A stretch of DNA of 64,000 bases from Liolophura sinensis (taxonomy: Eukaryota; Mollusca; Polyplacophora; Chitonida; Chitonidae): contig NC_088300.1 in assembly GCF_032854445.1 (NCBI RefSeq), positions 50,153,682 to 50,217,681 on the forward strand, in the 5' to 3' direction. A model generated the notes under the pieces. It was given only the letters and a program-made list of their open reading frames with translations. It did not search any database and had not been told where the DNA came from. Position 1 is the first letter of the stretch. Each line of letters starts with the position of its first letter. Below are positions 9,079 through 21,749 of this stretch, piece after piece. Made by a program: the position numbers and the translations under genes.

Positions 9079-12000
9079 ATGGCATTGAAACAAACTATTT
9101 CCAACAAACGTAAGTTTTGCTGGTGAAATCCTTACTTTCAATATAACTCGTTTATTCACAATTTCATAAACGTTTCGAAGTGCTAAGACAGCATACTTAT
9201 TTGTAGCATTCATTTTACTTGCGTAATGAATATTACATTTCATTTAAGCATAACATGCAATTATCAGTTCATTTTGTTTTTTTGTTTCTTTTACCTGATT
9301 GTTATTTTACGCCATTTTACGAATATTTCACTAATACGACAGTGGTCAGCATTATAATAGGAGAAGACGGATCAGTCCCCATGTAAACCCTTTAGGTTCC
9401 TAGCAGACCTTCCCACCTTCAACCGGAATGGAAGCCAGAAAGAGTTGGACTTGAACTCACAGCGACAGCACTGCCAACAGACTACCGAGTCTTGCTTCAC
9501 GCTAACCACTTGCCCATGGAGGCCATAATATCTTCAGTGTTTACCAGCCATCTTTCATCGTAAACCATGTTTTCCTCAACATTCAAAGTATCATTCACTT
9601 TCTTCACATTTTCAGACCTTCGGCACACTTTACAAATATTTCTTGTGGTTGCCGCGTGGAGCGAAGCATTTTCCGCCTCGGTGAAGGGAAAATGGGAGAA
9701 CCCTTGTCATGGTTCTCGGATCGCCTCAATCCCGACCTCCAGTAGTGAGAACAGCCAAGAGTACATCCAGCCTTTTTCCTTAGGAGCCTACAACACATTA
9801 CTCCAGGAGGCTAAAAGCTTTTCACATTCATTCAAGAACCAAGTGAGTATGATATATTCGTCACAATTTATGCAGAGGATATCAATGGAGAAAGACAGTT
9901 CTTCAAAGTCTAACTTGCGAATTTTTTATAAAACAAGCTGATTTTCGCATTAACATAATGAACATACTGACATACGTTATTTTACATTAAAGACGGCTAC
10001 TTTTGACTCATGCAAAATAAGTTTTCTGTCTGATTTAACTGTATTTTTTGTGTGTCTTATTTCTTTGCGTTGTACATATAGCATAGCTTTCTTCTGTAGA
10101 TTAAGGCATTCATCGATGACTCTGATATGATCGGGCGTCTAGATGACTTCATTCAACGACAGTCAAACAGTCAAACGACAGTATCAGGGAGAAACCCGAA
10201 CAAGTCTCTGGTAAGTTATATTCTCGTTTGCCTGAACGCTGAGAACATCCGGGTTCTGGGTGCTTCTTTCCTGGGATGTAATAGAGTAATTTTGGGATGT
10301 AATACCGCTGGACCGTGTTGCGTACCGAGTCGAATCCCGGGAATGCGCAGCATTCGGGCGATTTGACTCGATACAAAACAAGGTTCAGCTGTATTGGGTT
10401 AGAGAACAAGACCAAGACGAAGGTGTTAAAGTCTACTCTACCCCTCAAAAATGAAGAAAATGTGGCAAAACCTGCTTATTTCATGCTGCCATTCTGTTTT
10501 ACCCCCTTCACGGAGGACAAGGACGTTAGACCAATCGACGTCACCCTTGGGCCATAGCAGTGGACCTAGAACGTTTACGATTATGCGGAAACAACGGTAA
10601 ACCCAGCTTATGAGGACCACTCACATAACAATATCCGGGAATAACGTTACACTTCTTTTCGTGTAATCGTAATTCTAATTCGCAAATCTGCCAAATGCGT
10701 ACTACACGAAGAATAGAGACGTCAACTGCGTTTATCGGACCGTACATACAGTGAATTTTTTCACGCAACCCATCACTGTTTTCGAACAGTAACGTTATAG
10801 CAATCAGAACGGTTGTTCCAACCACATGGAGGATAGGTTCGCATCGCACATAGTTTAAACACATAAAAACATGCTATATGACGTCATTAACATGAGGCTG
10901 TGCAATCTATATGTAGGTAAACATGTTTAACTTGAGGGCGGATTACTTACACTCGCTAACAGATCTATGTGCACTTAGCAACTACGAAGTATAAACAACC
11001 AAAAGCAACAGCCAAATTCTATGTAAACATGTTAATTTATTTATTTCATTTTTCCATCGAAATTTTGACGATCATGTACAGTCAAAAACGTCCAGTCTTT
11101 TTAAAATATAACATCCTCTGTACGGTATCGCTGTACGTTACCGAGTGCATTTACTACTGCTGACTGCCGGAGCTTCTTGAGTGGCGCTTGTCACCTTGTT
11201 AGCTAAATATCCCGTTCATGATTGCCGTCTGTCGATCTCTTCTTAGTTTTATTTCCATATCTCGACACTCCCGACTGAAATCTTCGCGCGAAGACTTATT
11301 TTAGGGATGCTGAAACTCATCCAACAACCAGCGTGGACACATCACGTGTGAAATGCGGTATTCTCATTCGTGCTTGACCCGTGGACCCTGTAGTTCTTTA
11401 AACTGGATTCTTCCATGGAGCCATCGACGCAGGGGAAGTGTAATCAAAATACAAGGGTGAATAGATTTCAGTTTGAAAATCGAAAGGGAGTAAAAACTGA
11501 AAGTTAGTGTAAAATACATGTGAACGGGGGATGTGCTCGAGCAGGAACAATGGCTTCATTCACTGCGAATACGCTGTGATAGCTGCAGTAAAAAAAGGAA
11601 GTTTCCATTGTCTTGTGTCCTCGTGAGAATACGCTGTGATAACTGCAGTAAAAAAAGGAAGTTTGCATTTTCTTGTGTCCTCGTCCACAAGCAATGGACA
11701 CGGTCCTCTTTTTTTCTGCAGTTATCGCAGCGTATACGCAGTGAATGGAGCCAGTATTTCTTAAACACGCCTAGATATGTCAACGCTTGGTATGTATGAC
11801 GTCGTGTCTCATTGTTGCGTGACTTTGAAAAGTAAAAGTTTACTGTAAATGTATTATGACATCATACCGCTGAGATCAGATTGGAACGTCATATAACAAA
11901 TGTTTCTTTTTAGCGTCATGACGTCTGGGTGTAAAATATGCAAAATGTAAAAACAAAAGCAACAGATACAAACTGTGCGAAATAACACTCGGGAATGAAG

Positions 12001-13417
12001 GAAATCCCCATAGTTCGAAATTATATAAATCACGAAGCAAATCGTACAAGTAAACAAACTCAAATTCTTTATTTGTAGACATAAACGGCATGAAATGATG
12101 CTACTCGGTGCGGTAAACATACCGGCGAGTCTGTTGAGTAACACACTTGATGTTATCATCTCTGTTTAACATGTATATTTGCAAATATGGACCCCAATTA
12201 TAAGCGAAGTATTTCTCTGAATTACGCCATACTCCCGCACTTCACGACATTTTAGATTAACTTGCAACAAACAAATCTGAATAATTTGGCACACTGACTA
12301 TGGGTTTATTCTTTGCAGGCACCAGAAGAAGAGACGTTGATGGAAAATTTCCCCAGACCAAGGCTGAATCCGTTCTTGGATCCACTGAAGGTAATATAAT
12401 TTTATCACAAAAGATTTCTTATTAGTATAAAATGCTTGAACAATGTGTCACATACGATCCTCCCAGACAGTCTTCAATGGAATAGCATTGTTAAAAACAG
12501 CAATCATTATACAAAAACATGTATTAATAGACATACCTAACAGAGTAATATAGAGAAGTCCAGTCTTTATAAGTCTTTAAAGTTCAACATTAATAGCTTC
12601 AATACAACTCGCTATATGGTAGTTACGTGGTCTCTATATGGCAGTTACATGTACGTAGTGTTTTCGACATAAGCGGCGTCCTTGTGTAGTCTGCTTAAAG
12701 TTAAAAGTTTAAACTGCGACCAGCAGCTTTGTCTATTTTTGACATCCCTCTTTTTACTTTACTTTAAGCCTTTAGTTTAAGGCGAAATCTACTTTGATGT
12801 AATGTCGTAGTTAAAGGCGAATTTGCAATTACAATAATACAACTAAGTATTTGCATATATCCAGTTTATTTATTACCAGTCAGCATATTGTGTTATGTCC
12901 AGATCTTTATTATTGATTTTCTTTTACTGCTTCAATGTTGGATTAAAGAAAACAGTCTGGGTGACTTCAGTCAGTCATATATTTGCTCGGAGAAGACATC
13001 TGAATCACTTTGGTCAGTCGTATATTTCTGCTGAGAACATATTTAGATAACTATATATGTGTTCGCCAATAAATTTGCACTGATAAAAATGTCTCTGTAA
13101 TGAAATCGCTGTTGTCTTCACAGAGAAAAGAAGAGGTTTACCAGATAATATCACGTGTTTACATCTTCCTGAACAAAAGAGAAAAAGAAGAAGGGAACGA
13201 ACCAGCCAAAAAAGGCCTCCTAAATAACATCAATCGGCAATTGACAAATATATTATGTGCACTGTACGCAAACGGAATTCGTCCAGTTGTTCCATTGAAT
13301 CCGGAGCTCGTCCCCAGTATGCCAACTGGAGCTGGAAGGTCAGACCGAGACGAGTATGACTATATCCTGGCTGAACTAACTATACGTATTCTACAAGGGT
13401 TGGACAATTACTTGTAG
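9079..13417 (+). CDS. Cytokine-like secreted four-helix protein, copy 2 (5 exons)
   Basis: Exons are 9079-9109, 9616-9842, 10100-10210, 12319-12390 and 13124-13417, with phases 1, 0, 0, 0 and no internal stop. The product is 244 residues. The signal peptide core LQIFLVVAAW, Cys motif NPCHGS and helix A are almost the same as in copy 1 (2 changes in 75 residues of exon 2). Exon 5, with helices B-D, differs at about 6 residues plus one extra Glu. In contrast, the loop exons 3 and 4 differ at roughly half their residues, and exon 3 is four codons longer. An NKS glycosylation site sits at the end of exon 3. Intron 3 is enlarged to 2.1 kb by an insertion shared with copy 3. Likely a working paralogue of copy 1 with a changed A-B loop; the cytokine role is inferred. 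Confidence 0.72.
9296..9523 (-). mobile_element. SINE family 1 copy in intron 1 of copy 2
   Basis: Orthologous to the intron 1 SINE of copies 1 and 3, in reverse orientation. It retains more of the SINE body than copy 1 ('cttcccaccttcaaccgg'). Confidence 0.75.
10275..12225. mobile_element. About 1.95-kb insertion in intron 3 of copy 2
   Basis: The DNA between 'gggatgtaat' and 'gaattacgccata' has no counterpart in copies 1 and 4, where intron 3 is only about 200 bp. Copy 3 carries the same insert, minus about 440 bp. Base composition is richer in GC and CG than the surroundings. Short ORFs on both strands exist (for example 10541-10864 minus) but none has a recognisable domain. No clear terminal repeats were found by eye, so the element class is unknown. 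Confidence 0.5.
11468..11915. repeat. Copy 2-specific segment with a foldback repeat
   Basis: Compared with copy 3, this stretch is extra. It has a near-palindrome: a left arm at about 11550-11600 ('cattcactgcgaatacgctg') pairs with a right arm at about 11702-11752 ('cagcgtatacgcagtgaatg'). Between them is a tandem repeat of about 62 bp carrying 'ctgcagtaaaaaaaggaag'. It looks like a small foldback element nested in the larger insert, or a segment deleted from copy 3. Confidence 0.55.
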
Positions 13418-13429
13418 TCTTACTGCATA

Positions 13430-14369
13430 TTTAATTTTTGAGAATTTAAATTATTATTTATTTTCTATTTAAAATTTGTCTCTAAGCGACAAATGTTATT
13501 GTAGTCAAGTACACTGCTAATTAACTGGTAGTATGATTTCAAAATGATCAGTATTTTGTTGACACAATCGATAAAAACCTTTATTGGACGATTTTTGTCA
13601 ATACATTATCCCAGACTTGCCACAGCCAATATTCTTGCTAACAGTTTACGTATAGTTCAAACTGTCTTACATCTTCTAAGCTAGATCTATATAAATATTC
13701 TTTTGTGTTATATGAAACATTTATTTGACAATTTTTGTCATTACGCAATTCTTTGACTTCCCACGTCCAATATTGTTGTTAACATTTTACACATTGTTAA
13801 AACGTTAATCTACTAAGATGCTTATTTTAAATACACATTATATGAAACCTTTATGATACGATGTTTGTTGTTAAGACATTCTTTACTTACAACCAGTATT
13901 GTTCTTTTCAGTTAAACGATACTTTGTTTATATTTCTAAATATGGAGTAGTAGTACTAGTATTATGTAACGTACAGAAGTAAAAAAGCTTCGTAGATGTC
14001 GTTTTGGGGGCATAAAAATGGCTTTAAGCTACAGGTTTCCTCAGATCCCAGATATCAATCGAGAAATTAAAGTAGGCTGATATGGTGAGGTCAACGATGA
14101 TAGCTATCAAAACAACTTACTTGAGGAGAGAGACCGAATTTTAGGGGCCAAGCTGGTCCGCGTTCTCAGTATGTTTATTATTCCCAAATATTTCCAACCA
14201 TTGACTGAAAACATACTGACAATAGAGGCCTATGAAGAAGTATAAAATATGCTTAAAAATTCAAACAACTTTCTACATTTGCCTGAAAACCATACTTTCG
14301 TTTTATAGTATCTTTTTGTGTATCCTTTAGGTAGTATGCAGAATGAGGAAAAGCAGATGGGTCTATTAA
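13430..14369. other. 3' flank of copy 2
   Basis: Closely repeats the flank of copy 1, including the AU-rich element (about 13444-13472). The short ORF seen in unit 1 is stopped early here (near 14078). No gene is supported. Confidence 0.5.
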
Positions 14370-14560
14370 GGATTTAATTGTTCAACAAAAGAGAAGTGAA
14401 GATAATCAAGTTCATGGTCTATGTTCCCTTTTGCGCCAATTAATGTTACTGATGCCTGGAGAAGAGAGCTGGTTCACTCCAGGCACTCCGGTTTCCTCCA
14501 CTCCTTTCTGGGCAAACTTAAGGACACCGCTAAACTCATATCAAGCTGACTCTGCGATCC
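14370..14560 (-). pseudogene. Broken copy of the minus-strand unknown ORF, unit 2
   Basis: It aligns with 5800-6048, but about 70 bp in the middle are missing and the frame is lost. The flanks ('aggacaccgctaaactcat', 'caagctgactctgcgatcc') are intact. Confidence 0.5.
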
Positions 14561-14869
14561 AAATGAAGTAATTGTGTAAACAATGCATAAATATCATCAG
14601 TCTATATCTTCTGGAAGAACCCAAACCCTGTTGCCATTGTTAGTATGAAATACATTTTAACGTGAAGAAAAAATAATAACACTCAATTATGTATTGATTT
14701 TTCGATTACTCCTCATCACTTTAAAGTGTTCAAAAAATCAACAGCTGTACAACCATTATTAAATCTTAATCATAAAACTGTATCTTTAGAAGAATGAAAA
14801 ATGCATATTTTAGCCAAATGTTTGGAAATTAACCAGCTATAAAATGACCAGGAATGTTGTTCTAAATTG

Positions 14870-15960
14870 AAACAGCTTGATTGGGAAGGTGCATCCTGTA
14901 AGAGACCTCTTAGAATTTAGACATGGTCGAAGTTTAAATCATCAATTTCTCCACTGTCTAATCGAAACGAAAACCTTAAGAGACTGTTGCCCGAGAAGAG
15001 CATCTTTTTAAATATTTATCCATTTTAGACAAACAGACCTGATAATTGGAATCTTCTCCATACTACAGTTTTACAGAATGAATTTGATATTGTTCAACAT
15101 CATCTTGACAAGTTATATAAACAAAAATTACAGGCTCCTTGCATTACAGCGTATTCTAGATGGGCCAAAGAGGATCAGGCACATGCGGGAGTTCTATTCC
15201 GATTTACACAAATCAAAACAACCGTCAAAGATGACAGAGCAGGCACATAGAAAAATTTCCCGTTCACGCAGCTATCAGATCAAGACAAATATTTCCTCGT
15301 TTCTTCTATAACAAAAGATGAGATTAAAACACTCGCTAAGAAGCTAAAATTTCATCGGGAAGTTTTGACCGGAACTGGAAGATCTGTTGGATTCCAATTA
15401 CCCATCTAAAGGCGGACAATAAAATAATTATTAAAACTCTCGCCGACAGAATAAAATCGACACTCGACCAAATTGTTCACACATCCTAAACAAGATTTAT
15501 TCTTGGATAAAGACAAAGGACATCCTTCTTGTTTCTTGATTTTGAAAAGGCCTTAGACTACGTTAAATACTTTATCACGTAAGACACAAATTAAAATAAT
15601 TCATCCACCCGGGTCAAAGACTGATGTCAACGTTTTCTCTGACCTCACAGTTACGAAATTAACTATCGTAGCTTACAATCCATTCGTGCAGAAGGTTGTC
15701 AATTGTAGGTTAAGGCTACAACCGTGATATTAGTCATTTACTCAGCGCAAGCAATAATTAATACTACACAGATATAACAAGAGTTACTTTCGAAGAGAAC
15801 AATGGAGGGTCTTGGTGATCGCTTTGTTTTTGTTTAAAAGGGCATAAAATAAATCCCCATGACACTGGAAAACTCACGTCGAACTGTTGAAGATACTTTA
15901 AAATCTTCGAAATTCTATCACACCGAAACGACACTACTTCAGCTAGCTCTTTATCTATCC
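14870..15960 (+). mobile_element. Degraded LINE (L1-like) in unit 2
   Basis: The longest surviving copy of this LINE. Shifting frames give 'SSITKDEIKTLAKKLKFH'-like text, an 'IIIKTLADRIKSTLDQIVH' stretch near 15420-15480, and a 'FLDFEKALDYVKYF'-like piece near 15535, in the order found in LINE reverse transcriptases. Stops and frameshifts make it inactive. Its presence in units 1, 2 and 4 dates the insertion before those duplications. Confidence 0.65.
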
Positions 15961-15984
15961 CATTAGCATGTTGAATTCTAAACT

Positions 15985-16370
15985 AAGACGTAACAACGTT
16001 GTCAATGATCAAGGCTTAAGTCATGTTAACACGCTGTCTTTAACCAACTCAACCCGTCGAAATCGACTAGTCGAGGAAATATAGGATGTGCGATATTCGA
16101 ACCAAACTTGTCCTCCTTTTATTCCACTTGTCGAATTCCACTTTACAAAATTAATCTAAGACGTAACAATATCGTCAGTGATCAAGGCTTAAGCTCTGTT
16201 AACACGCAGTGTTTTGCCAAATCAACCCGCCGAATTCAACTAGTCAAGGGAATACAGGATATGCGATATTCGAAGCGATTTTAGCATTCGATTCATTAAA
16301 TCATCTCAAAGCGGCTTTTAAATTAAATTTGTCCTTTCTTTTATTTCACTTGTCGAATTTGACACCTTAG
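15985..16370 (+). repeat. Tandem repeat, period about 185 bp, unit 2
   Basis: Two to three diverged units with 'aagacgtaacaa', 'gatcaaggcttaag', 'caacccg' and 'gcgatattcgaa', as in unit 1 at 6925-7210. Confidence 0.55.
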
Positions 16371-16869
16371 TACGACAAATTGCAATTATGATAAACTATG
16401 CAGGAAATATCGATTTACAAAATGCAGCCTTTACTCAAAGAAAGTCAGCAGTTCAAAGTGCCCAGTTAATAACTTTGATATAATCTGTTTGAAAGGGAAC
16501 AGGTAAATATTATAGACGTAGGCTATGCCACATAAATTATTTCCTCACGTATTTATGTCTCCTTTGTGTCTCGATGGAGAAGGTACTGTATTTTTTTTTA
16601 GATGATGTATGTATGATTGGAGTTTCACGTCGTACTTACAGTGATACGGAGACGATGAGTCAGTAGGTACGTTAGGTATTGGATTTTCTCCAATGCTGTG
16701 GACATGCAGCCAAAGTGGTGCAACCACTGAAGTCTCATGCCGAAGATGCTTGACATGACATCCCATTCAAATGTTTTTAGTTTGTAACACGCAGCATTAA
16801 ATCGTAACAAATTAATAAGACATTATGGGTTGAGGGGGGGCGGTTGCGTGAGGTTTTATCCAACAAAAA

Positions 16870-18000
16870 CTACAATTATCCTCACTTAAAATACCATTTC
16901 ACTAAGTAAATAGAGTAAGATGTGTAAGTTACGGGAAAGAGCGCCCTCTAGCTTCTGCTTCCTGGCTAGTGCGCATCCTGACAAAGTCGATGGGTCCTTA
17001 TCGGGCCACTTGATATTAATTAAAGCAAGTTAGTTTTACCTCGAGGTTTGTTTTCGTACATGAACGCCCTGAATGAATTACTCTTAAGGAAAGATTGTCA
17101 CGTTACAAAAGCATAGAGGCGTAACGTAATAGATCTCTAAAATATATCTCCTGGCAAATTTTACGACATGTAACTTTATAAGCTAACGCCTTTTTAAAAG
17201 TTTACTTAACGCTTGTATCATGAGTGGTTATACCTTTAATATCCTGATATAAAGTCCGCGTGATATCATATAGATATATACAAGAATTTATTATTGCTCA
17301 CCCATGTAAATAACAATTACCCAACGAAGGTTCAGCAAAATAAAGAAAATAAATTCAAGGTAATTCAAACACTAGACTATAATACTACATTAAAGTCATT
17401 CTTACATCCATGAGCTTTTTCATATATGTATTCCACATAAGAACATTGTCACGGATATGACACAAGTGAGATATGAATTCATTAAAGATTAAATGACACC
17501 TATTAAAGAGAACTTAACTTGACTCAATTCACTATTGACAAATTACAGTATATGTGTTAGTCCGTGTAGGGATTTTTCTTAAAACAGCGTCTATTTTGAC
17601 ATTTTAAACCTTATCAAACGAATGCCTCGCCAACATCCATGGTGACTTTTGACTGTTGACACATCATAAATTATATTATGAAAAACTCTTTTTTCACATT
17701 TATGGCATTTAGCTTTTGTTTTCTTGTGCATTTATTTCTGTAACTAAAGTTATTTATTTCACTCATCCATTGTAAAACTTCTCATCTATTGTAATAATCC
17801 TCATCTATGGCAATAGATCCTTATATATGCTGGGAGACTACATGCTAACTGACAATGCTTTCTTAACCCGGTAGTAAATTGAAATCTCTTAATTTCATGA
17901 GTAACAGGAGGGCGTGAAGGAAGCAGATGAAGTCAGTCTTAAACACATTCCTACATATATTTCTATTTTAATTTTTGTAAAGTTTATGAAAGTTTCGCTA
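16870..18000. other. 5' flank of duplication unit 3, no gene seen
   Basis: Third version of the shared flank, with the CTCF-like core at 16941-16950. No exon is recognisable. A minus ORF at 17895-18254, also present at 8884-9243, overlaps the promoter and exon 1 on the other strand and is probably chance. Confidence 0.55.
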
Positions 18001-18016
18001 CACATCTTCAAAACCA

Positions 18017-18024
18017 TATAAAAG
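18017..18024 (+). promoter_or_regulatory. TATA box of copy 3
   Basis: TATAAAAG, 73 bases before the start codon, in a promoter almost the same as that of copy 2. The promoter therefore looks intact although the gene is broken at its 3' end. Confidence 0.55.
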
Positions 18025-18308
18025 ACTGGCAAAGAATGATCTACTGCATAAAACGATTTGACAAATACCTTGATGTCAAAGAAAAGGCCATGGCATCGAA
18101 ACAAACTATTTCCAACAAACGTAAGTTTTGCTGGTGAAATCCTTACTTTCAATATAACTCGTTTATTCACAATTTCATAAACGTTTCGAAGTGCTAAGAC
18201 AGCATACTTATTTGTAGCATTCATTTTACTTGCGTAATGAATATTACATTTCATTTAAGCATAACATGCAATTATCAGTTCATTTTGTTTTTTTTTGTTT
18301 CTTTTACC

Positions 18309-18536
18309 TGATTGTTATTTTACGCCATTTTACGAATATTTCACTAATACGACAGTGGTCAGCATTATAATAGGAGAAGACGGATCAGTCCCCATGTAAA
18401 CCCTTTAGGTTCCTAGCAGACCTTCCCACCTTCAACCGGAATGGAAGCCAGAAAGAGTTGGACTTGAACTCACAGCGACAGCACTGCCAACAGACTACCG
18501 AGTCGTGCTTCACGCTAACCACTTGCCCATGGAGGC
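18309..18536 (-). mobile_element. SINE family 1 copy in intron 1 of copy 3
   Basis: Same insertion and orientation as in copies 1 and 2; almost the same sequence as in copy 2. Confidence 0.75.
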
Positions 18537-19261
18537 CATAATATCTTCAGTGTTTACCAGCTATCTTTCATCGTAAACCATGTTTTCCTCAACATTCAAA
18601 GTATCATTCACTTTCTTCACATTTTCAGTCCTTCGGCACACTTTACAAATATTTCTTGTGGTTGCCGCGTGGAGCGAAGCATTTTCCGCCTCGGTGAAGG
18701 GAAAATGGGAGAACCCTTGTCGTGGTTCTCGGATCGCCTCAATCCCGACCTCCAGTAGTGAGGACAGCCAAGAGTACATCCAGCCTTTTCCCTTAGGAGC
18801 CTACAACACATTACTCCAGGAGGCTAAAAGCTTTTCACATTCATTCAAGAACCAAGTGAGTATGATATATTCGTCACAATTTATGCAGAGGATATCAATG
18901 GAGAAAGACAGTTCTTCAAAGTCTAACTTGCGAAATTTTTATAAAACAAGCTGATTTTCGCATTAACATAATGAACATACTGACATACGTTATTTTACAT
19001 TAAAGACGGCTACTTTTGGCTCATGCAGAATAAGTTTTCTGTCTGATTTAACTGTATTTTTTGTGTGTCTTCTTTCTTCTGTAGATTAAGGCATTCATCG
19101 ATGACTCTGATATGATCGGGCGTCTAGATGACTTCATTCAACGACAGTCAAACAGTCAAACGACAGTATCAGGGAGAAACCCGAACAAGTCTCTGGTAAG
19201 TTATATTCTCGTTTGCCTGAACGCTGAGAACATCCGGGTTCTGGGTGCTTCTTTTCTGGGA

Positions 19262-20755
19262 TGTAATAGAGTAATTTTGGGATGTAATACCGCTGGACCG
19301 TGTTGCGTACCGAGTCGAATCCCGGGAATGCGCAGCATTCGGGCGATTTGACTCGATACAAAACAAGGTTCAGCTGTATTGGGTTAGAGAACAAGACCAA
19401 GACGAAGGTGTTAAAGTCTACTCTACCCCTCAAAAATGAAGAAAATGTGGCAAAACCTGCTTATTTCATGCTGCCATTCTGTTTTACCCTCTCCACGGAG
19501 GACAAGGACGTTAGACCAATCGACGTCACCCTTGGGCCATAGCAGTGGACCTAGAACGTTTACGATTATGCGGAAACAACGGTGAACCCAGCTTATGAGG
19601 ACCACTCACATAACAATATCCGGGAATAACGTTACACTTCTTTTCGTATAATCGTAATTCTAATTCGCAAATCTGCCAAATGCGTACTACACGAAGAATA
19701 GAGACGTCAACTGCGTTTATCGGACCGTACATACAGTGAATTTTTTCACGCAACCCATCACTGTTTTCGAACAGTAACGTTATAGCAATCAGAACGGTTG
19801 TTCCAACCACATGGAGGATAGGTTCGCATCGCACGTAGTTTAAACACATGAAAACAAGCTATATGACGTCATTAACATGAGGCTGTGCAATCTATATGTA
19901 GGTAAACATGTTTAACTTGAGGGCGGATTACTTACACTCGCTAACAGATCTATGTGCACTTAGCAACTACGAAGTATAAACAACCAAAAGCAACAGCCAA
20001 ATTCTATGTAAACATGTTAATTTATTTATTTCATTTTTCCATCGAAATTTTGACGATCATGTACAGTCAAAAACGTCCAGTCTTTTTAAAATATAACATC
20101 CTCTGTACGGTATCGCTGTACGTTACCGAGTGCATTTACTACTGCTGACTGCCGGAGTTTCTTGAGTGGCGCTTGTCACCTTGTCAGCTAAATATCCCGT
20201 TCATGATTGCCGTCTGTCGATCTCTTCTTAGTTTTATTTCCATATCTCGACAACACTCCCGACTGAAATCTTCGCGCGAAGACTTATTTTAGGGATGCTG
20301 AAACTCATCCAACAACCAGCGTGGACACATCACGTGTGAAATGCGGTATTCTCATTCGTGCTTGACCCGTGGACCCTGTAGTTCTTTAAACTGGATTCTT
20401 CCATGGAGCCATCGACGCAGGGGAAGTGCAATAAAAATACAGGGGTGAATAGGTTTCACGTCATGACGTCTGGGTGTAAAATATGCAAAATGTAAAAACA
20501 AAAGCATCAGATACAAACTGTGCGAAATAACACTTATAACTGAAGGAAATTCCCATAGTTCGAAATTATATAAATCACGAAGCAAATCGTACAAGTATAT
20601 AAACTCAAAGTCTTTATTTGTAGACATAAACGGCATGAAATGATGCTACTCGGTGCCAGCGAGTCTGTTGAGTAATACACTTGATGTTATCATCTCTGTT
20701 TAACATGTATATTTGCAAATATGGACCCCAACTATCAGCGAAGTATTTCTCTGAA
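19262..20755. mobile_element. About 1.5-kb insertion in intron 3 of copy 3
   Basis: Orthologous to the copy 2 insert at 10275-12225 but lacking the 440-bp foldback-containing segment (junction near 20455, 'gtttcacgtcatgacg'). The high identity between the two inserts points to a recent duplication. Confidence 0.5.
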
Positions 20756-21749
20756 TTACGCCATACTCCCGCACTTCACGACATTTTAGATTAACTTGCA
20801 ACAAACAAATCTGAATAATTTGGCACACTGACAATGAGGATATTCTTTGCAGACACCAGAAGAAGAGACGTTGATGGAAAATTTCCCCAGACCAAGGCTG
20901 AATCTGTTCTTGGATCCACTGAAGGTAATATAATTTTATCACAAAAGATTTCTTATTGGTATAAAATGCTTCACATACGATCCTCCCAGACAGTCATCAA
21001 TGGAATAGCATTGTTCAAAACTGCAATCATTATACAAAAAATTGTATTAATAGACATAACCAGCAGAGTAATATAGAAAAGTCCAGTCTTTATAAGTCTT
21101 TAAAGTTCAACATTAATAGCTTCAATACAACTCCCTATATGGTAGTTACGTGGTCTCTATTTGGCAGTTACATGTACGTATATAACATCCATCTTTTTAC
21201 TTTACTTTAAGCCTTTAGTTTAAGGCGAAGTCTACTTTTATGGAATGTCGTAGTTTAAAGCAATTACACTAATAAGAACAACTATTTTCATATACACATA
21301 GTGTACCAGTTTATTTATTGTCAGTCAGCCTATTGTTTTTCTGTCCAGATCTTTATTATTGATTTTCTTTTGCTGCTACATTTTTGGATTAAAGAAAACA
21401 GTCTGGGTGACTTGTCAGTTATATATTTGCTCGGAGAAGACATATTAATCACTTTGTCAGTCGTATATTTCTACTGAGAACATATTTAGATGACAATATA
21501 TATATGTGTTCGCCAATATATTTGCACTCATAAAAATGTCCCTGTAATGAAATCGCTGTTGTCTTCACAGAGAAAGAAGTGGTTTACCAGATAATATCAC
21601 GTGTTTACATCTTCCTGAACCAAAGAGAACAAGAAGAGGGGAACGAACCAACCAAAAACTGGAGCAGGACTGTCAGACCGAGACGAATATCTTGGCTGAA
21701 CTATCTGTACGTATTCTGCAAGGGTTGGGGGAATTACTTGTAGTCCTGT

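Larger units (their letters stand above)
18090..21743 (+). pseudogene. Cytokine-like gene copy 3, broken in last exon
   Basis: Exons 1-4 are intact and nearly the same as in copy 2: 18090-18120, 18629-18855, 19085-19195 and 20853-20924, phases 1, 0, 0, 0. Exon 5 (21571-21743) has lost one A near its start, so the frame reads RKKWFTR and stops. It has also lost about 115 bp covering helix C and the C-D loop, and 8 bp before helix D. The predicted product of about 154 residues would contain only the signal peptide, helix A and the loop. The intact promoter and splice sites mean it may still be transcribed. Most likely a young pseudogene; a truncated secreted product cannot be excluded. Confidence 0.75.

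Noticed and set aside
10149-10864. ORFs on both strands inside the intron 3 insertion, kept in copies 2 and 3
   Set aside because: The two copies are nearly identical through recent duplication, so shared open frames carry little evidence; no domain or splice support was seen.
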